Positions 7,430 through 15,556 of a stretch of DNA of 64,000 nt are shown piece after piece. This stretch comes from Bacteroidales bacterium (GTDB lineage: Bacteria; Bacteroidota; Bacteroidia; Bacteroidales; UBA932): contig JALCMW010000009.1 of NCBI GenBank assembly GCA_022648685.1, forward strand, positions 1 through 64,000, in the 5' to 3' direction. The translations under genes and the position numbers were made by a program. Numbering within the stretch: position 1 is the first letter of the stretch; every line of letters begins with the position of its first letter. The notes below the pieces were generated by a model. It saw only the letters and a list, made by a program, of their open reading frames with translations, made no database searches and was not told the origin of the DNA.

Positions 7430-9358
7430 TTAATTCCGTTCTATGAGTTTATCCCATTCTTCCATGAGATCGTCCGAAGTCCTTTTTATTTCCAGATACT
7501 TCCGAGTTATTTCCATAATATCGTCTTTTTCGCCGGGATCGGCAAGTACCTTCTCGATATCCTTCATTTCATTTTCAGCTTCCTCTATTTTCTTTTCAAG
7601 AAAAGATATCCTGTTCCTGAGTTTTTTCTCATCTCTGGAATGAAGCCTCTTTTCTTCATATGTATCGCTTTTTTCAGATGGAGGTGCGATTTCCTGCGAA
7701 TTACCCTGATTCTGAGTACTGAAGCGTCGCTCCAGCTCCTGCATATTCTCAATTTTCTCTTTCTCAAGGAATTCACTTACGCTGCAAAGATGTTCCCGTA
7801 CCGCCCCGTCTTTGAATTCATATATCTTGTCGGTAAGACCGTCCAGAAAATCCCTGTCATGGGAAACAAGAATCACGGTTCCGTCATAAGCTGCGAGAGC
7901 CTGCTTCAGGATGTCCTTGGATTGGATGTCCATATGATTTGTAGGCTCATCCAATGCAAGGAGATTATATGGTTCTAGCATCAGCTTTGCCATTCCTAGT
8001 CTGGCGCGTTCGCCTCCGCTCAGCACAGATACCTTCTTGTCTATATCTTCGCCCCTGAATAAGAATTCCGCAAGGATATCCCTCAATTTGCTTCTTACGT
8101 CACCGACAGCGATTTTATCCAGAGTACCTAAAACCGTCTCGTTTTTATCAAGAATATCTTCCTGGTTCTGGGCATAATATCCTGTAGAAACATTATGTCC
8201 CAGCCTTACGGTTCCTTTCAAAGGACGCAACTCTCCCGTTATCACACGCATCAATGTCGTCTTCCCTTCTCCGTTGCGGCCTATCAAAGCGACTTTCTGT
8301 CCCCTTTTGACTTCTATGTCGGCATCCCTGAAAACAACCTTCTGAGGATAACCTACGGTGATGTCCAAGGCCTGGAAAACGATTTCACCGGAACGTGGCG
8401 CAGGAGGGAATTTTACATTCAGAGAAACATTATCCGTTTCATCAACTTCTATCAGATCTATTTTTTCCAAAGCTTTGATCCTGGACTGAACCTGATTGGA
8501 TTTGGTAGGCTTGTAACGAAACCTGCGGATGAAATCCTCGGTTTTCTCAATCATCTTCTGCTGATTTTCATATGCGGCAGACTGCTGTGCTATACGCTCT
8601 TTCCGCAAAACCAGATATTGACTGTATGGAACTTTATAATCGTTAATATGGCCGAGCATTATCTCAACCGTACGGTTGGTCACGCTGTCAAGGAATTTCC
8701 TGTCATGTGAAACAAGCAACAGGGAGCCCTTGTAAACCATAAGATAAGATTCCAGCCATTCAATGGATTCGATATCCAAATGATTGGTCGGTTCATCCAA
8801 AAGCAGGACGTCCGGTTTCGACAAAAGGACCTTGGCAAGTTCAATCCTCATATTCCATCCCTGCGAGAAAGTCTCGGTCTTCCGGTCAAGTTCATCCTCC
8901 TTGAATCCTAATCCCAGCAACGTTTTCCGGGCTTGAATTTCCGGCGGTTCGGATTTGGCCAAAGAAAGTTGTTCGTTAATATCGTTCAGTTTGGTTATCA
9001 GTCCTGTATATTCATCCGATTCATAGTCGGTTCTGGCTGCAAGGGAAACGTTTATTTCGTCATATTCCTTCTCAAGGGCGAACAAGGCTTCGAAAACGGT
9101 CATAGTCTCTTCTATGACACTCTTTCCCTTGTGATGTTCCATTATCTGAGGAAGATAACCTATCACCAGATCATTCGGCTTATCTATCCTTCCCGAAGTC
9201 GGCATTTGCAATCCGCAGATCAGTTTCATTATCGTGGACTTCCCGGCTCCGTTCTTGCCGACAAGACCTATCTTGTCATTTTCGCTGATATGAAAACAAA
9301 CATTGTCAAGCAGATTGAATCCGCCGTATGATACAGTTAAATTATTAATTGAAATCAT
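7430..9358 (-). CDS. ABC-F family ATP-binding protein
   Basis: This 642-residue soluble protein carries two ABC ATPase domains and no membrane segments. Walker A motifs are GLVGKNGAGKST (about residue 32) and ALIGRNGEGKTT (about 350). Walker B motifs are LLLDEPTNHLD and LALDEPTNHMD. The second signature is the standard LSGGERARLGMAK, while the first is divergent (FSQGWNMRIELAK). A linker of about 80 residues separates the domains. The charged C-terminal tail (about 560-642) looks like a coiled coil, as in the Uup and EttA-type subfamilies. ABC-F proteins act on ribosomes, resolving stalled elongation or conferring antibiotic protection. The housekeeping setting argues against a dedicated resistance gene. 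It lies 5 bases after tatC. Confidence 0.9.
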   Translation of the reverse strand: MISINNLTVSYGGFNLLDNVCFHISENDKIGLVGKNGAGKSTIMKLICGLQMPTSGRIDKPNDLVIGYLPQIMEHHKGKSVIEETMTVFEALFALEKEYDEINVSLAARTDYESDEYTGLITKLNDINEQLSLAKSEPPEIQARKTLLGLGFKEDELDRKTETFSQGWNMRIELAKVLLSKPDVLLLDEPTNHLDIESIEWLESYLMVYKGSLLLVSHDRKFLDSVTNRTVEIMLGHINDYKVPYSQYLVLRKERIAQQSAAYENQQKMIEKTEDFIRRFRYKPTKSNQVQSRIKALEKIDLIEVDETDNVSLNVKFPPAPRSGEIVFQALDITVGYPQKVVFRDADIEVKRGQKVALIGRNGEGKTTLMRVITGELRPLKGTVRLGHNVSTGYYAQNQEDILDKNETVLGTLDKIAVGDVRSKLRDILAEFLFRGEDIDKKVSVLSGGERARLGMAKLMLEPYNLLALDEPTNHMDIQSKDILKQALAAYDGTVILVSHDRDFLDGLTDKIYEFKDGAVREHLCSVSEFLEKEKIENMQELERRFSTQNQGNSQEIAPPSEKSDTYEEKRLHSRDEKKLRNRISFLEKKIEEAENEMKDIEKVLADPGEKDDIMEITRKYLEIKRTSDDLMEEWDKLIERN

Positions 9359-9363
9359 TTAAG

Positions 9364-10110
9364 TTAAATCTCTTTTTTACAAATTAATACGCTCATTTCA
9401 TAAAGCCCGTAGAGAGGAAGGGCGAGGACAAACATGGAAAAAGGATCCGTGGGAGTCACGGCTGCCGCTACAATCAAAATGACACAAAATGCATATTTTC
9501 TGAACTTTCTCAACATTTTCCTGGTTACAATGCCGAATCTTGACAAAATGGCGATAACCGAAGGAAATTCAAACAAAATCCCTGTCAGCAAAACCATGGA
9601 CATAAACAGGGAGATATATGAATTCAATGATATACGGTTGACTACGTCACTGCTTACGGAATAATGGATGAAAAAATTAAGGCATACCGGAACCACGAAA
9701 AAATATCCTACTGCCAAACCCATGTAAAACAACACCGAAGCCATTGAAAATGCTGCTTTTACAGTTCTTTTTTCATTTTCATACAAAGCAGGGGCTATGA
9801 ATTTCCATATCTCGAATATAATATATGGAAACGCAAGAATAAAACCGAAAGCAACAGCTACCTTGAGATGAATGAAGAACTGTGCGGAGATATCGATATT
9901 GATAATCGGCATATCCAATGAAATCCCTAGCCATCTGTACAGATAAAAATCACTTTTGGTCGGGGCCAGCACTATGTCATCAAACAAGAAACTCTTGAAA
10001 CAAAAAAGAATCAGGCTCAATGCTATCAACATGGATGCAGAACGGAACAGAACGCCACGCAGAACATCCAGATGATCCCAAAAGGACATCTCAACGCTAT
10101 TGTTCACCAC
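9364..10110 (-). CDS. tatC: Sec-independent protein translocase TatC
   Basis: This 248-residue inner-membrane protein has about six transmembrane segments. TatC recognises twin-arginine signal peptides and docks TatA. FWDHLDVLRGVLFR at the N-terminus matches the conserved cytosolic segment, and FIAPALYENEKR matches the first periplasmic-to-cytosolic loop block with its conserved glutamate. The usual HLxELR is HLDVLR here, so the signal-binding glutamate position (Glu15 in Escherichia coli) is Val16, with Asp15 next to it. The gene starts 2 bases after tatA, the normal tatAC order. No tatB-like gene is present, as in minimal Tat systems. Confidence 0.95.
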   Translation of the reverse strand: MVNNSVEMSFWDHLDVLRGVLFRSASMLIALSLILFCFKSFLFDDIVLAPTKSDFYLYRWLGISLDMPIINIDISAQFFIHLKVAVAFGFILAFPYIIFEIWKFIAPALYENEKRTVKAAFSMASVLFYMGLAVGYFFVVPVCLNFFIHYSVSSDVVNRISLNSYISLFMSMVLLTGILFEFPSVIAILSRFGIVTRKMLRKFRKYAFCVILIVAAAVTPTDPFSMFVLALPLYGLYEMSVLICKKEI

Positions 10111-10112
10111 AA

Positions 10113-10376
10113 TTAAGCCTCTTTTTCCTTGTCTTTTTCCGTAACGCTTTCCCCGTTCTTCTTTTTATCGGATTTTTCTTTTGCAGAAGAGGAATAATCC
10201 TTGTCGATATCTTTTATTTCGGACTCGACATCATTCATTCCATCCTTAAAACTTCTGACGCCCTTTCCGAGACCCTTCATAAGTTCAGGAATTTTCTTAC
10301 CTCCGAACAACAGGATAATTATCAGGGCGATTATTACGATTTCCCAAAAACCGAACGCCAATGGATAAACCAACAT
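10113..10376 (-). CDS. tatA: Twin-arginine translocase subunit TatA/E
   Basis: This 87-residue protein has one N-terminal transmembrane helix ([20 protein letters not shown]), the FGGKKIPEL hinge and an amphipathic helix [18 protein letters not shown] long charged tail follows, rich in Lys and Glu. This is the standard TatA layout. It multimerises with TatC to form the pore for folded proteins. It lies 2 bases before tatC and 20 bases after the thioesterase gene, inside the valS operon. With no separate tatB, it likely serves both the TatA and TatB roles. Confidence 0.94.
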   Translation of the reverse strand: MLVYPLAFGFWEIVIIALIIILLFGGKKIPELMKGLGKGVRSFKDGMNDVESEIKDIDKDYSSSAKEKSDKKKNGESVTEKDKEKEA

Positions 10377-10396
10377 AATACAAAAGGATTAAAGAA

Positions 10397-10810
10397 TTAT
10401 TTTTCATTCAACGAACCTTCGATCAACCCTACAAGCTTTTCAGGGCAGGCTACGGGCCTGTGGGTGCTCTTATCGAGAAAACCAAGGGTAACAAGACCTT
10501 CGGCACACAGAACACCATCCTGATTATATACAGCTTGTTTTACTGTCAACTTTGCCAAAGGTACTTTATCTATAATTGCGACACACTTCAGAATGTCCCC
10601 CATTTTCGCCGGATGCTTATACTGGCATTCGACTTTTACAACGGGTGTCTCGATTCCGTCTTCTTCACATTTCTCTATCGGATACCCGCCCTCTGCCATC
10701 ATGTGATTACGGGCACATTCGAAATATCTTATATAATTGGAATGATGGACTATTCCCATCTGATCGGTCTCATAATATCTTACGGTCAAATACACTTCCG
10801 AATACATCAT
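10397..10810 (-). CDS. Acyl-CoA thioesterase, YbgC/4-hydroxybenzoyl-CoA type hotdog fold
   Basis: This hotdog-fold thioesterase of about 138 residues has the motif VRYYETDQMGIVHHSNYIRY, containing the catalytic aspartate, and FECARNHMM. It hydrolyses acyl-CoA thioesters; the acyl substrate is unknown. Two adjacent ATGs (10810, 10807) precede YSEVYLTV. An ATG further upstream at 10834 would add residues outside the family and nearly touch valS. In proteobacteria ybgC sits with tol-pal genes. Here it lies between valS and tatA, about 30 bases after valS, so it is probably co-transcribed. The product is cytosolic. Confidence 0.85.
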   Translation of the reverse strand: MMYSEVYLTVRYYETDQMGIVHHSNYIRYFECARNHMMAEGGYPIEKCEEDGIETPVVKVECQYKHPAKMGDILKCVAIIDKVPLAKLTVKQAVYNQDGVLCAEGLVTLGFLDKSTHRPVACPEKLVGLIEGSLNEK

Positions 10811-10842
10811 AATCAATGTTTTATGCGGTAGCAAATAAATAT

Positions 10843-13497
10843 CTATTTTTCAGACAATAACTTAAGCTGGGATTCGTAACTATCTATCCTGGATACGGCA
10901 TCAGCCTCCTTCTTTCTCTCCAGCTCAACGACAGCTTCCGGGGCATGATCTACAAATGAAGAATTTGCAAGTTTCTTCCTGACCGAAGCAAGAAATTTCT
11001 TTTGATATTCAAGTCCGTCTTTGATCTTGGCAACTTCCTCATCATGGTCGACAAGACCGGAAAGAGGGATGAAAATTTCCGTAGTACCTGCGATAAAAGA
11101 AATTACATCGGCAGCATTGCCGACTTTTTCTGAAAATTCGATCTTGCCGACATTCGCAAGTTTAGCCACAACAGGGAAACAACCTTCAGGCAAGGATCCT
11201 TTTACAATCATGGACAAAGGTTGTTTAGGAGAAAGATTCTTTTGCTGTCTTACGCTCCTTATCCCGTTCACTATATCCTCGGTCTTGGCAAAATCGGAAA
11301 TAATACCGGAATCGTAATTTTCAACCTTTGGAAACGGCTGATACATGATAGTACTGCCCTCTTCCCGCGATTCCATTGCATGCCACAATTCTTCGGTTAT
11401 GAATGGCATTACGGGATGGATCATCTTCAAAAGATTTTCGAAAAATGCAATGGTTGAATCATACGTCTTCCTGTCGATGCCCTTACCGTATTCCGGTTTT
11501 ATGATTTCCAGATACCATGAACAATAATCGTCACGGAACAGCCTGTATGTTGACATCAAGGCGTCCGATATCCTGAATTTGGAATAATCCTCTTCCACGG
11601 ATTCCAGAACCTGCGAAAATTTATTTTCGAACCATTTCACAGCTGAGGCGCTGCAATCCGGCTGAATCGACTTTTCATCTATTTCCCAGCCTTTTATCAG
11701 TCTGAAGGAATTCCATATCTTATTGCAGAAATTACGGCCCTGTTCGATCTGAGATTCATCATAGAAGATGTCATTTCCGGCAGAAGAACAAAGCAGCATG
11801 CCTATCCTTACGGCATCAGCTCCGTATTTGGAGATCAAGTCCAGCGGATCAGGCGAGTTACCAAGTGTCTTGGACATTTTTCTTCCCGATTTGTCCCTGA
11901 CAATTCCCGTAAGATAAACATTGGAGAACGGTTCCTTACCCATGAATTCATCACCGGCCATGATCATCCTGGCAACCCAGAAGAATAGGATATCGGGAGC
12001 CGTAACCAGATCGTTGGTCGGATAATAATAAGAAAGATCCTTATTCGGGACGGCATCCGGATGCCCGGCCTTGTTGGTATCGAAAACGGAAATCGGCCAA
12101 AGCCATGAAGAGAACCATGTATCCAGAACATCTTCATCCTGTTTCAGATCCGAAGCGGAAACTGACGGATCTATTTCTTTTGCAGCCGCCAACGCTTCTT
12201 CCTTTGTCGCTTCCACAACATATTTGCCATCAGGCAGATAATAAGCCGGAATACGCTGTCCCCACCACAATTGACGTGAAATACACCAGTCATGGACGTC
12301 TTCCATCCAATGCCTGTATGTATTTATATATTTGTCAGGAATAAACTTGACTCTGCCGCTTTCAACGGATTCCAATGCCATTTTCGACAAATCTTCCATC
12401 TTGAGGAACCATTGGGTAGATAATTTCGGTTCGATGACGGCATTCGTACGTTCGGAATAGCCAACAGGGGAAATGTAATCCTCGACTTTTTCCAGATTTC
12501 CCGATTCTTCCAACATTACTGCGATCTTCTTTCTGGCAACGAACCTGTCCTCGCCTACCAATATCCGGGCTTTATCGTTCAGTTTTCCATGATCGTCTAT
12601 AATATCAGTTATCGGAAGATTGTGCCTAAGACCTATCTCGTAGTCATTCACATCATGTGCGGGAGTGACTTTGAGGCAACCGGTACCGAAACCTATCTCC
12701 ACATAAGAATCTTCTATAATCGGAATCTCCTTATCGATCAACGGGATAAGGACTTTCTTACCCCTGAGCCAATGATATCTTTCATCATCGGGATTGATAC
12801 TGACCGCAGCATCGGCCATAATAGTCTCAGGACGCGTGGTAGCTACTATTATATATTTATCCGTAGGATGTCCCTGACCATCCGAAATGTAATATCTCAA
12901 ATGGTAGAATTTACTTTTCGTATCTTTGTGTACAACTTCTTCGTCGCTTACGGCGGTAAGACCTGCAGGATCCCAGTTTACCATTCGTACACCCCTGTAA
13001 ATAAATCCCTTCTTATAAAAATAGACGAACGTGTTTATGACAGCTTCCGTCATATCCGGGTCCATCGTGAATTTAGTCCTTTCCCAGTCGCAAGAAGCAC
13101 CCATCTTCCGTAGCTGCTTCAATATCTTGTTTCCATGTTCTTCTTTCCAATCCCAGGCATATTTGAGAAACTCTTCCCTGGAAATATCGTCCTTGGTTAT
13201 ACCTTTTTCCTTGAGCATTGCCACGACCTTGCTTTCTGTAGCAATCGAAGCATGGTCGGTTCCCGGAACCCAGCAGGCATTCTTCCCGTCCATTCTGGCC
13301 TTTCTCGTAAGAACATCATTTATCGTATCGTTAAGGACATGTCCCATGTGAAGGATGCCGGTGACGTTTGGTGGAGGAATTACAATTGTATAAGGCTGTT
13401 TTCCATTCGGTTCCGAGTGGAAGAAATCATTTTTGATCCAATACGCATACCACTTGTCTTCCACTGTGGAAGGATCATATTTAGAAGGTAATTCCAT
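10843..13497 (-). CDS. valS: Valyl-tRNA synthetase
   Basis: This 884-residue class Ia synthetase has the HIGH-type motif GILHMGHVLN near residue 47, the editing (CP1) domain in the middle with ATTRPETIMADAA, and the KMSKS motif GRKMSKTLGNS. It has the C-terminal coiled-coil arm typical of ValRS (LEYQKKFLASVRKKLANSSF). Full length is normal. It charges tRNA-Val and edits misactivated threonine. It is the first gene of a probable eight-gene minus-strand operon, with a TATCTTTG promoter 62 bases upstream. I see no T-box, which would be unusual in Bacteroidota anyway. Confidence 0.97.
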   Translation of the reverse strand: MELPSKYDPSTVEDKWYAYWIKNDFFHSEPNGKQPYTIVIPPPNVTGILHMGHVLNDTINDVLTRKARMDGKNACWVPGTDHASIATESKVVAMLKEKGITKDDISREEFLKYAWDWKEEHGNKILKQLRKMGASCDWERTKFTMDPDMTEAVINTFVYFYKKGFIYRGVRMVNWDPAGLTAVSDEEVVHKDTKSKFYHLRYYISDGQGHPTDKYIIVATTRPETIMADAAVSINPDDERYHWLRGKKVLIPLIDKEIPIIEDSYVEIGFGTGCLKVTPAHDVNDYEIGLRHNLPITDIIDDHGKLNDKARILVGEDRFVARKKIAVMLEESGNLEKVEDYISPVGYSERTNAVIEPKLSTQWFLKMEDLSKMALESVESGRVKFIPDKYINTYRHWMEDVHDWCISRQLWWGQRIPAYYLPDGKYVVEATKEEALAAAKEIDPSVSASDLKQDEDVLDTWFSSWLWPISVFDTNKAGHPDAVPNKDLSYYYPTNDLVTAPDILFFWVARMIMAGDEFMGKEPFSNVYLTGIVRDKSGRKMSKTLGNSPDPLDLISKYGADAVRIGMLLCSSAGNDIFYDESQIEQGRNFCNKIWNSFRLIKGWEIDEKSIQPDCSASAVKWFENKFSQVLESVEEDYSKFRISDALMSTYRLFRDDYCSWYLEIIKPEYGKGIDRKTYDSTIAFFENLLKMIHPVMPFITEELWHAMESREEGSTIMYQPFPKVENYDSGIISDFAKTEDIVNGIRSVRQQKNLSPKQPLSMIVKGSLPEGCFPVVAKLANVGKIEFSEKVGNAADVISFIAGTTEIFIPLSGLVDHDEEVAKIKDGLEYQKKFLASVRKKLANSSFVDHAPEAVVELERKKEADAVSRIDSYESQLKLLSEK

Positions 13498-13559
13498 AAA
13501 CGAAACAATTAATTCTATCTTGACTATAAATAACGATAACCACTGCTATCCAAATTATG

Positions 13560-13567
13560 CAAAGATA
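13560..13567 (-). promoter_or_regulatory. valS operon promoter, -7 box
   Basis: On the minus strand this reads TATCTTTG, a very good TAnnTTTG match. It faces away from the plus-strand box at 13580, and the two promoters overlap in a 28-base segment. Confidence 0.6.
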
Positions 13568-13579
13568 CTATTTTTTCGC

Positions 13580-13587
13580 TAACTTTG
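13580..13587 (+). promoter_or_regulatory. DUF3467-kdsC-maf promoter, -7 box
   Basis: TAACTTTG matches TAnnTTTG and lies 47 bases before the ATG at 13635. It overlaps the promoter region of the divergent valS operon. Confidence 0.6.
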
Positions 13588-13634
13588 CATCTATAACTCA
13601 TTACATGTACCCATGTAACCCAAATAATAACGAT

Positions 13635-13970
13635 ATGGACAACAACAATCAAAATAACCGGCAGATCAGTCTTGATCTGAAACCGGAAGTGGCAAAAGGC
13701 ACTTATTCCAATCTCGCAATCATAACCCATTCGCACAGCGAATTCATAATTGATTTCGCTACGATAATGCCCGGATTACCGAAACCGGAGATAAGCAACA
13801 GGATTGTCATGGCTCCGGAGCATGCAAAACGGCTATTGAATGCATTGGCGGACAATATAGCTAAATACGAAAACCAGTTCGGCCCCATTGACATAGGGGA
13901 ATCCGGAGAACAGAAGGGTGTATTCAACCTTAACGACTTCGGCCCTGTCGGCGGAGGGGCAAAGTCTTGA
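13635..13970 (+). CDS. DUF3467 family protein
   Basis: This 111-residue cytosolic protein starts MDNNNQNNRQISLDLKPEVA. It matches the small DUF3467 family: NLAIITHSHSEFIIDFATIM, VMAPEHAKRLLNALADNIAKYE, and a glycine-rich tail. Function is unknown. The beta-strand-rich core resembles proteins that interact with other proteins rather than enzymes, and no catalytic motif is visible. I chose this ATG because the upstream in-frame extension would overlap the promoter. It is followed 3 bases later by kdsC and is likely co-transcribed with kdsC and maf. Confidence 0.8.
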   Translation: MDNNNQNNRQISLDLKPEVAKGTYSNLAIITHSHSEFIIDFATIMPGLPKPEISNRIVMAPEHAKRLLNALADNIAKYENQFGPIDIGESGEQKGVFNLNDFGPVGGGAKS

Positions 13971-13973
13971 GAT

Positions 13974-14495
13974 ATGGATCTGAATAAAATCAAGGCTTTC
14001 ACTTTCGACATAGACGGAGTAATGACAACCGGCAGTCTTCTGTGCGATCTTGCCGGTGAATTATACAGAGTATTTGATGCCAAGGACGGTTTTGCCGTGC
14101 GTATGGCGACAATGAACGGATACCATGTCGGTATAATCACGGGCGGCCGGTCGGGAAGCATTGTTTCAAGATTCAAATCGTGCAAAATCCCGCAGGAAGA
14201 CATCTATCTCGGTTCCAGAAACAAAATGAAGGATTTCGACGATTTTTGCAAAAGGCATGGATTAAATGCCGACGAAGTCATGTATTTCGGAGACGACCTG
14301 CCGGATATCACGGTCATCAACGCTTGCGGGGCGGGAGTATGCCCTTGCGACGCGGTACCGGAAGTCAAAGAGGCCGCAGATATCGTTTCATCATTCCCGG
14401 GAGGCAAAGGATGCGTAAGGGAAGTTGTGGAATCCGTGATGAAACAACAAGGAAAATGGATTTTCAATGTAGATCAATATACCGTACTGTTTTAA
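13974..14495 (+). CDS. kdsC: 3-deoxy-D-manno-octulosonate 8-phosphate phosphatase (KdsC-type HAD hydrolase)
   Basis: This 173-residue C0-type HAD phosphatase has FDIDGVMTTGSL (nucleophile and acid aspartates), GIITGGRSGSI (motif II), MKDF with the lysine region and YFGDDLPD (motif IV). It dephosphorylates KDO-8-phosphate in the cytosol, a step of lipid A-core synthesis. Length and motifs match KdsC. lpxB, another lipopolysaccharide gene, is elsewhere in the window. It sits 3 bases after DUF3467 and one base before the maf start, so translational coupling is likely. A related sugar-nucleotide phosphatase is the main alternative. Confidence 0.87.
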   Translation: MDLNKIKAFTFDIDGVMTTGSLLCDLAGELYRVFDAKDGFAVRMATMNGYHVGIITGGRSGSIVSRFKSCKIPQEDIYLGSRNKMKDFDDFCKRHGLNADEVMYFGDDLPDITVINACGAGVCPCDAVPEVKEAADIVSSFPGGKGCVREVVESVMKQQGKWIFNVDQYTVLF

Positions 14496-14496
14496 T

Positions 14497-15084
14497 ATGG
14501 ATTTAAAAGGCAAGAAAATAATCCTTTCAAGCACTTCACCACGAAGGGAAACGCTTCTCAAAGGTCTTGATATAGACTTCAAAGTAGATTGCAGGACACA
14601 TTTCAAAGAAAGTTACGGCAAGGACACCCCTATCGAAGAAATTCCAGCACTGATGTCGGAAGGCAAATCCAAAGGCTTCCACAGGGATCTGAAGGAGAAT
14701 GAAATATTGATTACGGCAGACACTATGGTATACGTTGACGGAAAGGTTCTCGGCAAACCCCATGACCACAAGGCAAGCATCGATATGCTCAGGGAACTTT
14801 CCGGGAAAAGGCACAAAGTAATTACTGCCGTCACGATAAGGGACAATCACAGGAGCGAAACTTTCACAGACACGTCCTGCGTCTTTTTCAAAGACTTGTC
14901 AGAAGAGGAGATAGACTATTACGTATCAAAATACAAGCCGTATGACAAGGCCGGATCATACGGAATCCAGGAATGGATAGGATATATAGGAATAACGAAA
15001 ATAGAAGGATCTTTTTGCAATATAATGGGACTGCCCGTACATAAAGTGTATCGGGAGTTGCAAAAATTCATAGAAAAAACATAA
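14497..15084 (+). CDS. maf: Maf family nucleoside triphosphate pyrophosphatase
   Basis: This 195-residue protein begins with the Maf signature LSSTSPRRETLLKGLDIDFK. It contains ITADTMVYVDGKVLGKP, LSGKRHKVITAV and YKPYDKAGSYGIQEWIG, all conserved in this house-cleaning pyrophosphatase family. It hydrolyses non-canonical or excess dTTP/UTP-type nucleotides. Septum inhibition is reported for Bacillus Maf but is not assumed here. The start overlaps the end of kdsC closely, and the kdsC-maf pairing is common in Bacteroidota. No terminator with a T-run is seen on the plus strand after it. Confidence 0.93.
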   Translation: MDLKGKKIILSSTSPRRETLLKGLDIDFKVDCRTHFKESYGKDTPIEEIPALMSEGKSKGFHRDLKENEILITADTMVYVDGKVLGKPHDHKASIDMLRELSGKRHKVITAVTIRDNHRSETFTDTSCVFFKDLSEEEIDYYVSKYKPYDKAGSYGIQEWIGYIGITKIEGSFCNIMGLPVHKVYRELQKFIEKT

Positions 15085-15141
15085 AAGAACGGATATGGTA
15101 TTTTCCTGCATTCCGGAACTTATACATGAAAGATATATAAC

Positions 15142-15256
15142 AAAAAAAATGAGTGCCGCCGCATCACGCGGAGACCACTCATACTAACCACATAATTAAT
15201 AACACTAAAACTAATAACCAATAGGTTGTCCGGGGAGAGAACCTCCTTGCTCAACC
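15142..15256 (-). ncRNA. Candidate small RNA with own promoter and terminator
   Basis: The minus strand has a near-consensus promoter (TTTG, 19 bases, TACCTTTG). The predicted transcript of about 114 nt starts at the base of a nested hairpin: GGTTG pairs with CAACC, enclosing GGAG and CTCC. An AU-rich linker follows, then a strong terminator stem and eight U residues. No credible ORF lies in it. It does not match the SRP, 6S, tmRNA or RNase P conserved cores that I can recognise. It lies between maf and a DnaQ-like gene, both on the opposite strand. Identity is unknown. Confidence 0.55.
15149..15182 (-). terminator. Intrinsic terminator of the candidate small RNA
   Basis: On the minus strand ATGAGTG...CACTCAT forms the outer stem with CCGC/GCGG inside. 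It is followed by a run of eight T (15142-15149). On the plus strand there is no T-run, so it is oriented for minus-strand transcription. Confidence 0.7.
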
Positions 15257-15261
15257 CGATA

Positions 15262-15292
15262 CAAAGGTACAATTAATTTTATTATATACAAA
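15262..15292 (-). promoter_or_regulatory. Promoter of the candidate small RNA
   Basis: On the minus strand TTTG (15289-15292) and TACCTTTG (15262-15269) are separated by 19 bases, matching the Bacteroidota -33/-7 consensus. Initiation is predicted at about 15255-15258. Confidence 0.65.
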
Positions 15293-15493
15293 TATTTTTT
15301 ATCTTTTTTTTACTAAAATTTTTAATTTTTCAACTAACTAATTGGTAATTAATGATATAAACCATAAGAAAAATTTTATATCCCGTTTACTAAATTATTT
15401 TAGTATAAAATTGATATATCTGTAATCCATGCCAAAGATAAACAAAATAATTAAAAACGGTTATTATTATAAATCGTTATTAATTTACCGAAA

Positions 15494-15510
15494 TATGATT
15501 ACGAATCATA
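15494..15510. promoter_or_regulatory. Dyad at the -33 region of the DnaQ-like gene promoter
   Basis: TATGATT-ACG-AATCATA is a perfect 7+3+7 inverted repeat. It ends 17 bases before the -7 box at 15528, where an activator or repressor could act. The regulator is unknown. Confidence 0.35.
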
Positions 15511-15527
15511 ATCACGGCATTATATCG

Positions 15528-15535
15528 TATCTTTG
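15528..15535 (+). promoter_or_regulatory. DnaQ-like exonuclease promoter, -7 box
   Basis: TATCTTTG matches TAnnTTTG exactly and lies 21 bases before the ATG at 15557. Confidence 0.6.
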
Positions 15536-15556
15536 TAAAAATTATCCTGGTAGCTG

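Noticed and set aside
8195..8710. Open frame of 171 codons on the plus strand
   Set aside because: It lies antisense inside the ABC-F gene, whose two ATPase domains are unambiguous.
15142..15256. Identification of the small RNA as SRP RNA or 6S RNA
   Set aside because: The SRP helix 8 sequence with its GGAA tetraloop is absent, and the molecule lacks the long open-bubble hairpin of 6S RNA.
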